Part shown: positions 1 to 14,300 of the stretch, piece by piece
Layout: the number at the start of each line of letters is the position of its first letter
How positions within the stretch are numbered: the first letter of the stretch is position 1
Source: Kryptolebias marmoratus
Taxonomy: Eukaryota > Chordata > Actinopteri > Cyprinodontiformes > Rivulidae
Assembly: GCF_001649575.2 (NCBI RefSeq)
Contig: NC_051452.1
Coordinates: forward strand, 3,769,490 to 3,833,489
DNA: 64,000 nt
Reading direction: 5' to 3'
The notes under the pieces: generated by a model
Seen by the model: the letters and a program-made list of their open reading frames with translations, nothing else
The model's database searches: none
Told to the model about the DNA's origin: nothing
Program-made: the position numbers and the translations under genes

Positions 1-802
1 ATATGAAATTACTTTTTGTCGCAACAAAAAACAGTGGCTGGTAAAATATTTGAGTGGCTGGTAAAAAATGTTTAATTTCCACCGCTGCACACGACACTCG
101 GCACAAACCCCTGAGAGAAGCCGTCCGGCCCGAGCCTTCCAGCTGCTACTCGAACAAAAACGACCTCCTGACTTCGCTGTAACGTTTGTTTGTCGGGCAC
201 TAACTGCATCATTTAAAAACAACAAAAAACGTCTCAACTTTTCTTGAATTCAGTTTTCTTCTTTCACCAGTTGAGCTGATGGAGACTCGTCCCAACCTGG
301 ACGGCGGCGTTTCCACTCGACCAGGTTAGATCTGTCACACTGTCCTTGCTCCTCGTTAAAGCAGAAATACAGACACGTCGTCAGGGTTTCATACCTAAAT
401 CTGCACCTTCTGGTGGTTAACTTAACTTTAATCGCCGTAAGTTTTATGGTTTGATAAACCCACCCTTTTATAAAGGTTAAAGGGAGTCATTTCAAGATGG
501 ACGCCACGCATAAACGAGCTTGCACATGACATTATTCACCCTAAACGGCTACAGCGCCGTCCCCTCTCATCATACCTGAAAGCGTGCATTTCTGTTTGTT
601 TCTTCTTGCTTAATGAAGTTTAATTTTCACATTTCTGTAAAACTCCTCATATATATCAGCACAAACTGACTGGATCCTGTTTCGCTTCTCTTCAGGTTTT
701 TATTTTTTTTTAACACAAATTTGGCTCCACTTGACCTCCATCACGGCGCTCAGATTTGTTTTGCGGTTAAGGAGATTCTCTGTTCTCTCTCCTCCATGCT
801 AG
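1..802 (+). other. app intron (upstream of first visible exon)
   Basis: No coding exon is recognisable. By position this is the intron before the first visible app exon. It is AT-rich and ends in a pyrimidine-rich acceptor (TCTCTCCTCCATGCTAG). Confidence 0.6.
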
Positions 803-2349
<1,547 letters not shown>

Positions 2350-4312
2350 GGAGAATATCACGTGTACACACATGAACGCACCATCACCTCCCTCTCCCCT
2401 CCCTCCCCCCTCCACCAGCCTCATGTCTCCAGGAGGCAGCGCGGCGTAGAGATCACCGGGTGACTGAAATAGTCAGTTACGAGCATTCGGAGCGACTAGT
2501 CAGGGTTTGTTTTTCCTTTTTTCGCCTGGGCGGACCTTGTGGCCAATTTGCACCGCGTTCGTTCACTTTATTGTAGCAGAGACGCCTTTTTTCTTTCTTT
2601 TTTTTTAAATTAAAAGGAGTTTCTACAATGTTGCTCCGTCTGGGCCTGCTGATGTACAGAGAGAAAAGGCTTCCCGCCCAGGGTGTCGAATCTAAAACAA
2701 AAACCATTTCCCCCTTCCCCCCCACACTGATTCAGGGCCAGTGTTAAGCTGGGTTTTTCTTTTCTTTTTTATTTTTTGGCTTCAGGGCGGCTGTAGGTGT
2801 GGTTTTTCTTTCTGGGCGAACCTGACCTCTGATCAGTTTCGAGCACACTTCTTCATCTCGGCGTTAAAAGCCTGCGTTCACCCTACGGTCTACACTGGAG
2901 TTAAAGTGAGCTTCCTCTCCCTCCTCCTCCTCCTCCTCTATCATTTTCATACAACAGCTGGGCTGTGTTAGGTCACACGAGGCTCTTAAGGATATCAGGA
3001 GATGTTAACGAAAAGAGTTTCTCTCTATCATTTCCACTTTTGTTTTTGCAAAAAAGCCAGAAAACAAACAAAAAAACCAACCAACCAACCGATGTAAAGT
3101 CATGTATTTTTTCTTTTTTTTAAATTATGTGAAATGTTGCTGAAGTCTTAGCTGTTCCTCTGTAGTGTGCATGACAACAATGACAACTGGATTTGAAAAA
3201 AAGCAAAAAAAAAAAAAACCCTCTGAGATCCTTTCTCACATGTAGATCGTACATTTAGCATCCTCTCGTGCTCACGTGACTTCAAACAAGGATGGAGCAA
3301 CAAATCTGAATCTGGACGAGCGGGCCCTGCTTTGATATCATGTAAAGAAACAGAAACACGGTTTATTTTTTCTGTTTTTTGGGGGAGTTTGTTTGTTTTT
3401 TGTTGTTCCAGCCATACCACTTTCCTGAAGCTGCATGACGGGCTTCATCTTTTTGTATATTTTCATTAAAACGGATGTTAAAATTGCTCCTGATCATTTC
3501 TGCTTATGTTGCTGCGTTTTCTGGGGAGGGAAAAATAATAATAATAATAATAAAAAAATAAACGGCTTGTCGTCGGGATGCAGGTTAAAAAAACAAAAAG
3601 GATGATTTGAGGAGTAATTCTGCATGTTCATGTTTTTCTGTCCGTTTTTGAGCTGTCTCTTCTTTTTTTTTTAACTTTAGTCGTCATTTTGCTTTCTGTG
3701 GATCAGATAGGTGGAGTGCTGAGGTGTGAGGAAAAGGAGGAAGGAGGAGAGGAAATGACTTGCAGTTCCGGATGGATAGCCAGCCACCCAAGGCAGTCTG
3801 TGTATATATACATATTTTCACCCCCCCTCTCTCCCTGCACCTCCTCCTCTCCTCCTTCGTCTTTCTTTTTCCTTCAGGCGTGCTGCTCCGCCTCCTCGCT
3901 GCTCCTCCTGCGAGGAGCAGGGGTGGTGGCGTTCTGCCATCCCGTCCTCGTACGGTGTGAGGCCTCTCGCGCGGTTAGCAGCGCGTCTAAATCCTCGAGG
4001 AAGCGATAAGTGGGACGTTGGTCCTGGCGGCCGCGGCGGCGGGGGGGCGAGCGTGGTTTTCAGAGGGTGCTCGATAGAAGCCCAACAGAGGGCAGTAGAG
4101 TAGAAGAGAAAGCAGGATTTTATTTTTATTTTCCCGTGGGCTGTATATTGGTTTATTTTTCGTTTTCCACTGTGTAATACTGTGCAGGCCATTTGCATTG
4201 ACTGAGAAAACGCTTTCTACACTGTATTCCATAATAAAGTTTTGAATGTACATATAAAAGATTTGTCCTTTGTTTTCCTTTTTCCACATCTGATTGCCTG
4301 TCATGCAATAAA
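2350..4312 (+). other. app 3' untranslated region
   Basis: About 2 kb follows the stop at 2347-2349 with no further coding exon. It is U-rich with A-rich patches. Candidate poly(A) signals are AATAAA at 4233-4238 and 4307-4312; weaker ATTAAA/AATAAA-like patches occur near 3463-3560, so shorter transcripts are possible. Confidence 0.7.
4233..4238 (+). terminator. poly(A) signal, app
   Basis: AATAAA in ATAATAAAGTTTTG. A second AATAAA lies at 4307-4312. Confidence 0.6.
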
Positions 4313-4794
4313 GAGACTTTTTATTTAGTTTTATTTAAGGTAAAAGGAGCTTTAGACAATTCATACAGTACATATACATGAAATCATCCACAACAGATAA
4401 AACCTAATCATTTTAAATGTTCATTGAAGGAGTGAGTTCAAACTAAACCTGTGTTTTAGGAGTGTTAAAATAAACATCTGCATCTGCAAGTTTTAATCAA
4501 TTTTACCTAAGAGTTTAACTCTCTGCTACTCTTGGTTGCCTTTACACTGTTGATCGGCTGGTTCTTTATGTTTAAAATTATTTTTATGTGCTTAAATTGA
4601 AAAATAAATGAAAACGGCAGCCAATTTATAAAGAAAAACTCAAAATTACTGTAAACGTTTACAGGAGTGTCTATCTCTCTTGATATAAAGTTGCGGGACT
4701 TAAATAAAAATTTATTTTTATAAAATAGATTAATAAAATGTACAATTATCCTAAAATATTAATAAAACTCAGTGTAATGTTTAGAGGCGCATAT
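4313..4794. other. Short intergenic region between app and atp5pf
   Basis: About 480 bp of AT-rich sequence with no exon. In human the GABPA gene sits between APP and ATP5PF; there is no room for it here. Confidence 0.6.
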
Positions 4795-4839
4795 CGCTGC
4801 GCAGCCTTGACGTGCTTCACGCTTCCGGTTACCCACAAT
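4795..4839 (+). promoter_or_regulatory. Probable atp5pf core promoter
   Basis: A GC-rich patch in AT-rich flanks just before the 5'UTR exon. It has an NRF1-like half-site (GCTGCGCAGCC, about 4796-4806), a CRE/ATF-like TGACGTG (4808-4814) and an ETS/GABP-type CTTCCGGTT (4822-4830). NRF1 and ETS sites are common in nuclear genes for oxidative phosphorylation. No TATA box is seen. The start site is inferred. Confidence 0.45.
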
Positions 4840-4889
4840 CCACCGCGGTTCTTCACATTAGCTCATTAGCTGCGAGTGTCAAACCCAAG
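4840..4889 (+). other. atp5pf 5'UTR exon (non-coding)
   Basis: Inferred first exon. It ends with a strong donor, AAG|GTGAGT, at 4889/4890, while the ATG is at the very start of the next exon. The 5' boundary is a guess. Confidence 0.5.
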
Positions 4890-6042
4890 GTGAGTGCAGC
4901 TCAATAGGAAAACTAACAAAATACACAAATTCATCATGCTTGTCTCTTATTTACGCTTTAATTAAACGCACGTCTTTGTTTTTTGCGAGTTTCGGGAGCA
5001 CAAATTCAAAGTTATGCGGGATAAATTAGGAAAGTGACGTTTAGCAGCGTTAGCTTCAACTCAATTAACATTAAGCGTTAGCAGCTGTGTGTGGCGTGAG
5101 TTTAACATTTGGCCTTTGCTAGGGAAAAATATATGTTCTATAATAAACATTTATAGCATAATGCCACCGTGATAATATTATTTAAAGTAAAAATATAGTG
5201 TTTTATTTGCATCGGTTCTAAACTCTTAAAAGTAGTTAGCATTGAAGGTGCTAGCTGCTGCGTGCTAGCTGCTGCTAATGCTAAAGTAAGCTAGCTGAAC
5301 GTCCTTGCGACTCATTTGTTTGGCGAGTTAAAACTTGTACTTTAACTTGAATTATTTCTTATTGTTCACATTTGGGAATATCATTAACAGACCCTCTAAA
5401 CTAAGTAATAATCAGAGTGAGCAAATGTTGGAGGTTTGGCTCATTTTGACCACTTTGGATTATTGAAGTGAATCTCCAAACAAAACTGGTATTTTTTAGT
5501 TTTTTTAATATATTTTGTTGCATTAAAAATAATAATAAACCTATAGGCACACTACGTTATGCTTTAGTAGATGCTTTAAGTTGCACTTAATGTTAATTAG
5601 CTTATTCTAAATATGCAAGCCTTTTGAAAATAAGGGAAAGTAAGAGAATAACTTTGAAAAGTAGACATTAAAAGCTACAAAAAGGCAACTAAAACAAAGG
5701 ACAAGAGAGTAAAGATGTGTAGATTGGAAATACTTAAGTTTAGCTGAATTTAGGCTCAGGATTTGGGTAAATCGTTACTCCTAAAGGGCGTACATTTCAT
5801 ACAAAGTGTATTAATTTGACACCTTTTTTAATTGTGATCTGAGCGGTTTTGACTTCAACACATTTTACTTCATTTTTGACGGATCTCTGTGGTTTCTTTG
5901 GCTTTTCATTTGTCCGAGAACCAAAAAACGTGCCTGCATACGTCGCTACGATGCCGTCAGCCGATCACGATCGAGTGTGAAAATGATCGTGGATGTCTCG
6001 TGTGTCGCAGCTCATCTCACGGCGCGTTTCCTCTCCTTTCAG
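4890..6042 (+). other. atp5pf intron 1
   Basis: AT-rich intron with no recognisable element. It ends CTCTCCTTTCAG directly before the ATG. Confidence 0.55.
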
Positions 6043-9000
6043 ATGGCGCTTCATCGGCTGTTCCGGTTGTCCTCGGCGCTGCGCTCCGCCGCCAGCCTGA
6101 CCCTGCGCAGGAACGTCGGCATGTCCGCCATCGTCTTCAACAAGGCCAAGGAGCTCGACCCCGTCCAGAAGCTGTTCCTGGATAAGATCCGGGACTACAA
6201 CAACAAGAGCAAGTCAGTCGACAATACTCAACTCCTTTTCCTTTACCCGCATGAAATACCCTATAAGGAGAAAATGTTTACATTTAAATCCTCGTACTTA
6301 AAGTTCTGGGGGGTGTTCTATGAAGTGAGGGGGAAAGGTTTCAGTGGTTCTGTTTAAACCCGTTCCGGACCAGGTTGAGTCCAAAGTGTCAGATTAAGCT
6401 CTAAACGGTCATCAAAGATATAAAATCTGCAGCTGTGTCGAATGTTGTCACTGTAATCCAGGGGTGTCAAACTCGGGGGGGCCGCTTTCCTGCATGATTT
6501 AGACGTGTTCCTGCTTTAAAACTCCTGGTTTAAATGGATGACTTGTTGCCATGCTCCTGGAGAACCTGATGATTTGGTGAAGAAGTGATTAAACTGTTTG
6601 AATCAGACGTGTTGGAGCAGAAAAACCTAAAACTCCCAGAACAGCAGAGCCTGGAGGCCTGGAGTTTGACCCCCCTGCTTTAAAAGTCTTTGGTTGATGT
6701 TAAAAAATATCAGAAACAAAAACTCAAAATCATCAACCTAATCACCACTTTAAGACGGTTAGATTTAATCAGATGTTGACATTTTATTTGCCAAATTTAA
6801 CCACAAAGCAGAAAGTTATTTACTGATCTGATTTTTTTTTTTTTAGCATTTAATTCGTCAATTTTTATACTTTTTGACATAAAACAAGTTTTCATTTAAC
6901 AGTCTGCGCGACTCTAACCAGAAGGGATGTGTTAAACGTTCAGAAATGCTTGTAAACCTGCACCGTTTTCAGTGTATTTAGGAGAAAACGTAACAGAGTA
7001 GGAACCATATTTTCATTTAAAGATGTAAAACGGGCTTATTTTTAGTGGGATCAGTGAAGTTATCGTCACAGATTATTCAGTGAACACAACTTTAATTGAA
7101 GTTGTATATTAATATGAAACAACCTCAAAGGTAAAGGCTGATTTAAACTCTGGTCAACGAGACGCTTGAACCTCCAGGAAAGCCCTCCTTCGTCCTTCAG
7201 CGCCCGTCCCCGTACGTTTGCTGTTTTTATTTCATTTAACTCGTTGAGATTAAAAAAGAATGACTGCACAGTTGTCCCAACACAGTAAACGGCAGGAATA
7301 AAAGAAAACAAGCGAGAGATAAAACACCCAGAAAACCAAGAAATACCAAATTAATTAAAACATTTACAAACAGATGCTGCATTTATTTAAGACGGGTCTT
7401 AAAAACGACTCCGTTAACTTCTAGTCTTTCTCCAGTCTGAAGTCTGTACAGTTAATAAAATAAATCATCAGACACACAGAATGACTTAACAATATAGGAA
7501 GTGAGATAAGAGGGAAGTAAACCCAAGATGGGTTTCTAAATAAATAAAGTTTTGCAAATGACAGAATCTGCAAGCAGTGGGAAGATGGTGCGTATAAATT
7601 ATTTCTCCGTAGTCCCGAATGGACAAAAATCTGGCAGCAGCGAGACGTTTTCTATCCTCAGAAGATGGACTTTAGCTTCAGCTTCTCCTCCAGCTGTTTG
7701 TCATGGAGAACAGCTGGAGAGCTGCGATGCTGCTTCAGCCTGAGAGCCTTGAAGGGAAGCGATGAGCGGCAGCAGCTGTGCGTTTAGACTCAGTTTGGAT
7801 TTCTGGGCATCCGACACAAGTTTTAAACCGCGTGAAAAGCTGCTTGTAGCTCTTACTGGCTGAGACGGCGCGGAACAACGAGCAGGCGACGGGGGCGTGT
7901 CCGAGGCGAACAGCGCAGCTACAGAGATCCACCCGTGTCGCTGCTCAACAATAACTGACATCTCCTTCCACGAAGTTCAGATTTAGAAGATTTGCTGGAA
8001 CGGTCGTAAAGACGGCTGTATTTTCTAACGGCCGCGGCCAACTGAGGCTGAACGACTTCTAACCAATCAGACAGTAGTTGGCGCCGTGATGGGAGGGGAA
8101 ACGTTCTGCCTGGACGTCACGCGGCTGCATCCCTGAGAGCAGATTTCTTCACCTACGGAGGATAAATCCAGCTTTAAAGGCTGGATTCTGTCAACATAAA
8201 GCAGTGATCGAGTCGAGGAGGGGGGGGGGACCCAAACTAAGCCGCTTCACCGTCCTGCTCGGTCCCGATCAGAACATTTATTCCTGACCGTCGTCTCGCT
8301 CGTTTTAGCTTTCTTTGCGTTTAGCTGCAGATCCACATCTTCGCCTGAACGACTTACCCCCGCGGCCTAAAGCAGGTCAGTCACGTGACTCGAGCGCTTC
8401 GATTTCAGACTCACATATTTAAATATCTTTACAGCTACTGGAGGAAACTACCTTTTTAAATGTGACCTGCTGTATTTTGTTTATATCTCACCTTTCATAG
8501 CTAAAATCACAAAGTGCTTTACAGAAACAGATTTAGGCTTAATATGAACCAAAAACACTGAAAGATGATCTGATTTAAAATGCTGCTTGTTAAAGGAACT
8601 GACACATGGAGAGACGGGAAAGGACTCTTTAGGTTCAGGGCTGAAGAAAAACAAATCAACATTTAAGTGAGGCATCGAGCGGCCATATTGGTTCTAAATT
8701 GGACAGAAATGAACCGCTGTGATGCGAGACCTTCTGTGCAGAAGCGGCGTCTCTGAAGGTCAGACGACGGTGACCTCTGCAGATTTAGTCGACCCCTTTT
8801 CGTAGTGCACCCCTCGGGGCCCTGCCCCCCTTGTCGCCCCGCCGCGTTCTCGCGTCTTGACCGTTGCTTTGGTGCCTCGGCTCCCTCAGGACCGGCGGCG
8901 GCATCGTGGACGCAGGCCCCGCCTACCAGAAGAACCTCGCCCAGGAAATGACCAAACTGCAGAGGCTTTACGGCGGCGGAGACCTCAACCAGTTCCCCGA

Positions 9001-9565
9001 CATCAAATTCACAGGTCAGTTTGAGTTTGTTTTCTACAAAAAGCTGTTTTTTAAAGACGCTCGGCTTGCCGAAGGACAGACGCTGTGATTTTATCGTTTA
9101 GGTCGAAGTTATTTATGAAACGGTTAAAATATGGAAGCTTGGGCCAGAGTTCCTTCGTCGCAGACGGTCCTGATTTATGAATCCAATTTAGGAAAGTGCT
9201 TTATTGTGTCCCCGGAGGGTAAATATTGTGCAGCCAGCAGTTTATGCACACTTAGTTTCACGCAATAAAAGCGCTAATAGCCGCAGTGCTGGTGTAACGA
9301 CGGGACGTTTCTGCTTTGACAGTTTACAGCTCCGACTCATGAATACAGATGCGCTGTCACACGGGCCTAAAAATAGCAAAGACGGTGACAGAAGAAGGGG
9401 AAGGAAAGAAAAAGAAAAGACGACTTGCGAGGCTTTTTGTTTCCGAGCTTCTGCTCTTTTTTTCAAAGATGTTGTGGCTTTTCTGAATTAATTTTGTACA
9501 ACAGCATGAATAATTCAGTCTTTCTTCTCTCTGCAGAGCCGAAGCTCGACGAGGTCCCGAAGTGA
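6043..9565 (+). CDS. atp5pf: ATP synthase peripheral stalk subunit F6 (coupling factor 6), mitochondrial
   Basis: F6 is part of the peripheral stalk linking F1 to Fo of ATP synthase on the matrix side of the inner mitochondrial membrane. The coding exons are 6043-6212, 8890-9014 and 9537-9565 (170, 125 and 29 nt), which join in frame to 107 residues plus stop; human F6 has 108. Residues 1 to about 32 form an arginine-rich, acid-free mitochondrial presequence (MALHRLFRLSS start). The mature part begins near NKAKELDPVQKLF, a family hallmark, continues AYQKNLAQEMTKL and ends DEVPK. The ATG is the first codon of its exon, right after the acceptor CCTTTCAG. The gene converges on jam2, about 1.2 kb downstream. 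The GC content of the coding exons is well above that of the flanks, as in the other genes here. Identification is secure. Confidence 0.96.
6459..6678. repeat. MITE with CAGGGGTGTCAAACTC termini (hAT-like)
   Basis: About 220 bp in atp5pf intron 2. The left end CAGGGGTGTCAAACTC and right end GAGTTTGACCCCCCTG are inverted with one mismatch. The interior shares words (CCTGATGATT, TGTTGGAGCAG) with the elements at 13378 and 35008. Superfamily by analogy only. Confidence 0.6.
6679..8889 (+). other. Rest of atp5pf intron 2
   Basis: No exon or clear element. It is AT-rich up to about 7700 and GC-richer after, with a G run at about 8220-8229. The pyrimidine-rich acceptor CTCCCTCAG ends at 8889. Confidence 0.5.
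9015..9536 (+). other. atp5pf intron 3
   Basis: No element recognised. It is bounded by ACAG|GTCAGT and CTTCTCTCTGCAG. Confidence 0.5.
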
Positions 9566-9614
9566 AGGACGTCCATGTTGCTCATCTCCTACACGTCACG
9601 AATATGTTGTATTT

Positions 9615-9620
9615 AATAAA
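9615..9620 (+). terminator. poly(A) signal, atp5pf
   Basis: AATAAA about 50 bp after the stop codon gives a very short 3'UTR, as usual for this gene. Confidence 0.7.
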
Positions 9621-9639
9621 AAAATTCAGGCAGGATTAA

Positions 9640-10835
9640 ACCGGCGTTCTGGCCGTCATTCCAGCTCCAAAACCTGGCTTTAAATCCGTAGCCAAGCGGT
9701 AAATTCCCCGAAGGGTTGGAGTTTATTTAAAGAAGGCGTGCACACGGATACCTTCCACCATTTTTAAAGTGCGTCTCTGTGGGAAGGGAATGAGCGATGT
9801 CCTACTGGTTGTAGATGGTGCTTCGAATGAAATAAAACAGGTTTTTAAAGCTCATACTCTGTAACAACATTTAAATATCTGCAGCCTCCGTTTTGAGGCG
9901 ACGGACACAAACGAACGTTCAGATGATTCTTATTCATCTTTTTCTACCCGAACCTCTGAACGGCGGCGAGCCAAATGTCGGTTGACCTGGATACAAACCG
10001 TCTGTCACGCCGAATTAGTCTCCGCGATGACAAGGTCAGAGACGCTCTCCAGGATGAGTCTTTGAAGCTCAAAATAGCATCGGAACGACCCGACTGCGGT
10101 TCATAAAAAGGTCCCGACCGGAACCGATCAGACAGGAAACCGGTCCGACGCTGCGCGGTTCTGCTCTTCAGTATTTCCCTCTTTATGTGGCGTTAAACGT
10201 GCATCCTCCCTCTTTTAACTCTAAGCTGTCGGTTTCAGATGATCGTCTTTTTAGGTTTTTCTTTGCAAACGACGTGTAAAAACTGAGGCCAGCTTCTAGA
10301 ATCACCTTTTTTAGCAGCGAAAGTTTAAACTCCTGCGGTTCTACCGAGCCGAGTTGTTTAAGGTCGGCTGCAAAGCGAAGCCCAAACCATCAACCTCCCA
10401 CCACCGATGTGCCGATTTCCCCTCCTTCCGTATCGCCCGTGAATTTAAAAGAGAGTTGATTTATCCCGAACGTTTTTCCAGGCGAACTCGGAGCCGCTGC
10501 CCCGGGTGGATGTGGAGGCGCTCATATCTGTGGATGATTAGTTCATCTCGATGAGCAGAGGCCTGAATAGTTTTCTCCCAGAAAAGGGTCGTGGCGTTCA
10601 TTAAAGTGACTTAAAACTATCCTCGAAGCAGTAGGAGTTATGTTACCACGGCGATTCATTCAACGCAGTTAGCTTCAGGTGTGCTTTTATTGTGTAGCAT
10701 TAAAATGCTTTAACATATTTTAATTACCTTCTTAACGTCCGTGAAACCGTTTAATCCAGAATTCTACTAACGGACAACCCGCTCACTGATACTAGTTATT
10801 ACAAAGTCCTGCACAAATTAGATAGAAAAAAACCT
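9640..10835. other. Intergenic region between convergent atp5pf and jam2
   Basis: No exon or repeat family recognised. Open frames are short and unsupported. Confidence 0.5.
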
Positions 10836-11334
10836 TTTATTATTACTGATACACAGTTCAAATAAAACTCTGAACAAGTCATCCAAAAGAAAAAACCCAA
10901 ACACTTCATTTCATAAACTGTGGCACGAGAATATATTTATAAAGACAGAAAAGTAAGGCAAGTTCTTTTACAAAAAAGTGATCCAGAGATAAATGAGAAA
11001 TTAAAAAAGGCACAAGGTATACTGTAGATATATGTATATATTTATAAAACCAAAAAGAAGACCATGCAGGCACATCAGGATGGAACGGGGGTTGGTCTCA
11101 GAATTTAATTTGTTACTAAGATGATTTGTTTTTATCGATGTTTTGGGCCTGAGACAGGAGACAAAATACTGATTGAGGTAAACTGCATTTAATGCTTTTC
11201 ACTATGGCTTCTGGAAGAACTCCCCCCTCAGAAAAGGTCACCGAGAAACACGAGTCTTTGGTCAAATAAATCAAAAGAACGGCTCAGTTCCATGGTCTGA
11301 CCAGCAGGGGGCGCCGGAGGAAAAGGCCAGCTTC
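10836..11334 (-). other. jam2 3'UTR
   Basis: This follows the jam2 stop on the - strand. TTTATT at 10836-10841 is AATAAA in sense, about 500 nt from the stop, and marks the likely end. Confidence 0.6.
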
Positions 11335-14300
11335 TCAGAGCATGAACGACTGCGTGTGTTTGAAGTCCTGGGGCTGAGGAAGAAACGAGGGTGAGAAAAA
11401 TAATCAATTTAAACACTGATGTCTCTGTTTAACACCTGAGTTTGAACCGATACTTTAAAACAACTTTTACCTCTTCAGGTGGAGGGACGTAGTTGACGTT
11501 GGACCTGAAAGACAAAGCTGTGGTGAGTGTCCTCCCCCATCATCACAACACAACAGACGGCTGGTCTGAGTGGGACCAGGACAGAATTTATTTTGTATTT
11601 CAGGATTATTTGCACCTTATCAGAGATAAAGGAGTCCAATATCCAGACTTTGTTGGATAGTTTTTGTTTTTTTAGGCAAAAAAAACGTCACAATGGTGTG
11701 ACAGAGTGAGATATCAGCAGCTGTTTGTCACCGCGTGAATTTAGGTGAACTGGACATGTTAATTACTGTATTTTCAGGACTATAAGGAGAACTTAAAAGC
11801 CTTTAATTGTCTCATAAAATGACAGTGGGCCTTAATAATCCGTAGCACCTTTTATATGTAAGAATTTGTGGTGTTTTAGTCCGACTCTGGCAGCTTTAAG
11901 GCTCGGCATTCTCCAATTTTGGTGTTTTGTTTCGCGTAATGTGCCTTTATAATCCGGAAAATACGGTAATTAATCAGGAGCAACACGAACTGAAGAATCA
12001 GAGTCCTGCGAAAGTGTAGGAGTTTAATTTTTGCCGTTTGTCGGTCTGACTCGTCGTAGATGAAGCGACACGAGTCCTAAGATGGCAGCAGGCCACTCTG
12101 GTTGGACTTGAACTTTAGGAGCCGTTAAAGAAGCTGCAGCAGGTTTTGTGAAATGTTTTTGTCTTTTGGACAATTTGGAGACTTGTCGAAGTCGTCTACG
12201 TGTCTTGACTCGTGGAAACTAGATCGAGGACGGTTGGGCACGTTTGTTTTAGAAATTACAGCGACACAGGTCTGAGTGAAATATGTGAAAATAATCTGGT
12301 CTTTTTGTTTGCAGTTTAATTCTAAAACCGCTTATTTCTGATGGATCAAACATTTTGTTGCTAAAAGTGTCTGAACTGTTGTCTTTAATGAAAATAATCA
12401 CTGGATGTGTTTCAGACGATGTAACTCCTGCAGGTAAGACACTGACTACTCCAGACTGAGACGTCGTCTCTTTAAATAATGAACAACAGAAATGTATTTT
12501 TTATTATTATTAATAATTCCACCTGAATCTGTAAAGTTGAAGTAAAAACAAGGACGCTTCAGTTCAGAGTTTCTTTTAATGTAGGTCAGTAATTAACCCT
12601 TTATCCTGTTATTTCAGACCTGGGTGGGGACTACTTCCTGCTCTTCTGTCTCACTCACGTGTCCTCGGTTCTGTGCAGGGTTTGGCTGCTGATGTGGGCT
12701 GCACCGTGACACTGGGAGATCCAAAATGACCTGTGGGGAAGGACGGGCGGGCGGGGGCTTTAAGAGGACCGGAGTCGACTCGGGACTGCACACCATGCTG
12801 GAGGACTAAATCATTCATGAGGCCGACTCCTGGGGTGTCAGTCATTTCAGAGGGCTCCTGTTTCCCACACAGCTTCAGTTTGACATTTCTTTATTAAATT
12901 AGAAAAGCTTTGCAGGGGTTGGAGGCCTGACGGACGTACACATGATGAATGATCCTGGGGGGTCTTGGAGCGTCCCTCTCCTGCATGTTTTTGTTGTTCC
13001 TCTGCTCCAACATGGCTGACTTCCCCCTCCAGCAGCCCGTTAATCACCTGTTCATTCACATCAGGCGTGTTGAAGGAGAGAGACAATAAGAACCTGCAGG
13101 ATAACGGTCCTCCAGGACCAGCACTGGACACCACTGTCTTAAAACAAAACAAGTGTCTCTGTGTGAATCCCAGATTGTTCACAGAGCGAACCGACAATAA
13201 AACTCCAAACAGTCTTTTGTCTTTTGGACACTTATCACTCTGGCACCACATGCCAGAGTGATAAGTGTCCATTAGGGACGTCCCCCCGTCTGTGACCTCC
13301 CTGTAGAAAGTCCAGAAGACATTTTGCTTCCCGTCCAGGAAGCTTTAAACTGCATTAGTCTGAGCAGGGTCAAGACCAGGGGTGTCCAACCCTGGTCCTC
13401 AGGGTCTCCATCCTGCAGGTTTTACCTGTTTCCTGCTCCAACACACCTGATTCAGATCAGGTGTGTTGGAGCAGAGGAACAAGTAAAACCTGCAGGATGG
13501 AGGCCCTGAGGACCAGGATTGGAGACTTTATAGCCCTGGTGAAATAGACAGAAGAGCAGAAAGCGACTCGCCGTTAGCTCAACAATTTGGTCAGAATTAA
13601 GCTAACGGCCGGTTCACGTTAAATTCACCGGGTTAAGCCCGAGTTCTCCTTAAATTTTCTTGTTTCCCACCAGGATTAGAACAAACAGCAGCATTAAGAA
13701 TCCAGCTTCATGGACGGGAAATGTCTTCAGCAGGGAGAGTTAGTACCTTATCAGCCAGGCTTATAAAACAACTCAGTCCTCCAGGAGTTCGAGCTAATGT
13801 AGCGTTCGGTCACGAGCCTGAAAAACGGTAAACAGGAACTGATTCGGCTCTTCCTCCATGACTAATGACTGGACTCTTTTCCTCTTGGCTCGGGCGAGTA
13901 GAGCAGCTGCTAACATCATGCTAACATCTACGCGGACTCACCCGCCGTCCGCAGCATTAAAAGCCCTGATCTGCTGGGAGTCGTGGCGTCACACAGCTGA
14001 GACGACGCCATCCAAACTGCAAACACAAGGCCCCAGTTTGTTCAAGCATTAGTCCTTCTACACAACTTTAAAGACACCCTTTGAAATGACTGACAGGTTC
14101 CAGGCTCTCACCTTTATGAATGATGTAATAAAGTCATGCAGCCAATCACATGCAGCAGCGTTGCTGTTTGAGTATTTTAACACAGTTATAACCATGTGGA
14201 AACTGGGACGAGCCGTTAGCTTAATTATGACCTAAATGATCCAAAGCCTAGAAGGTGCAGCAGCATTAAGGTTCGAAGCTGAAGAACTACGTCTTCCTGC

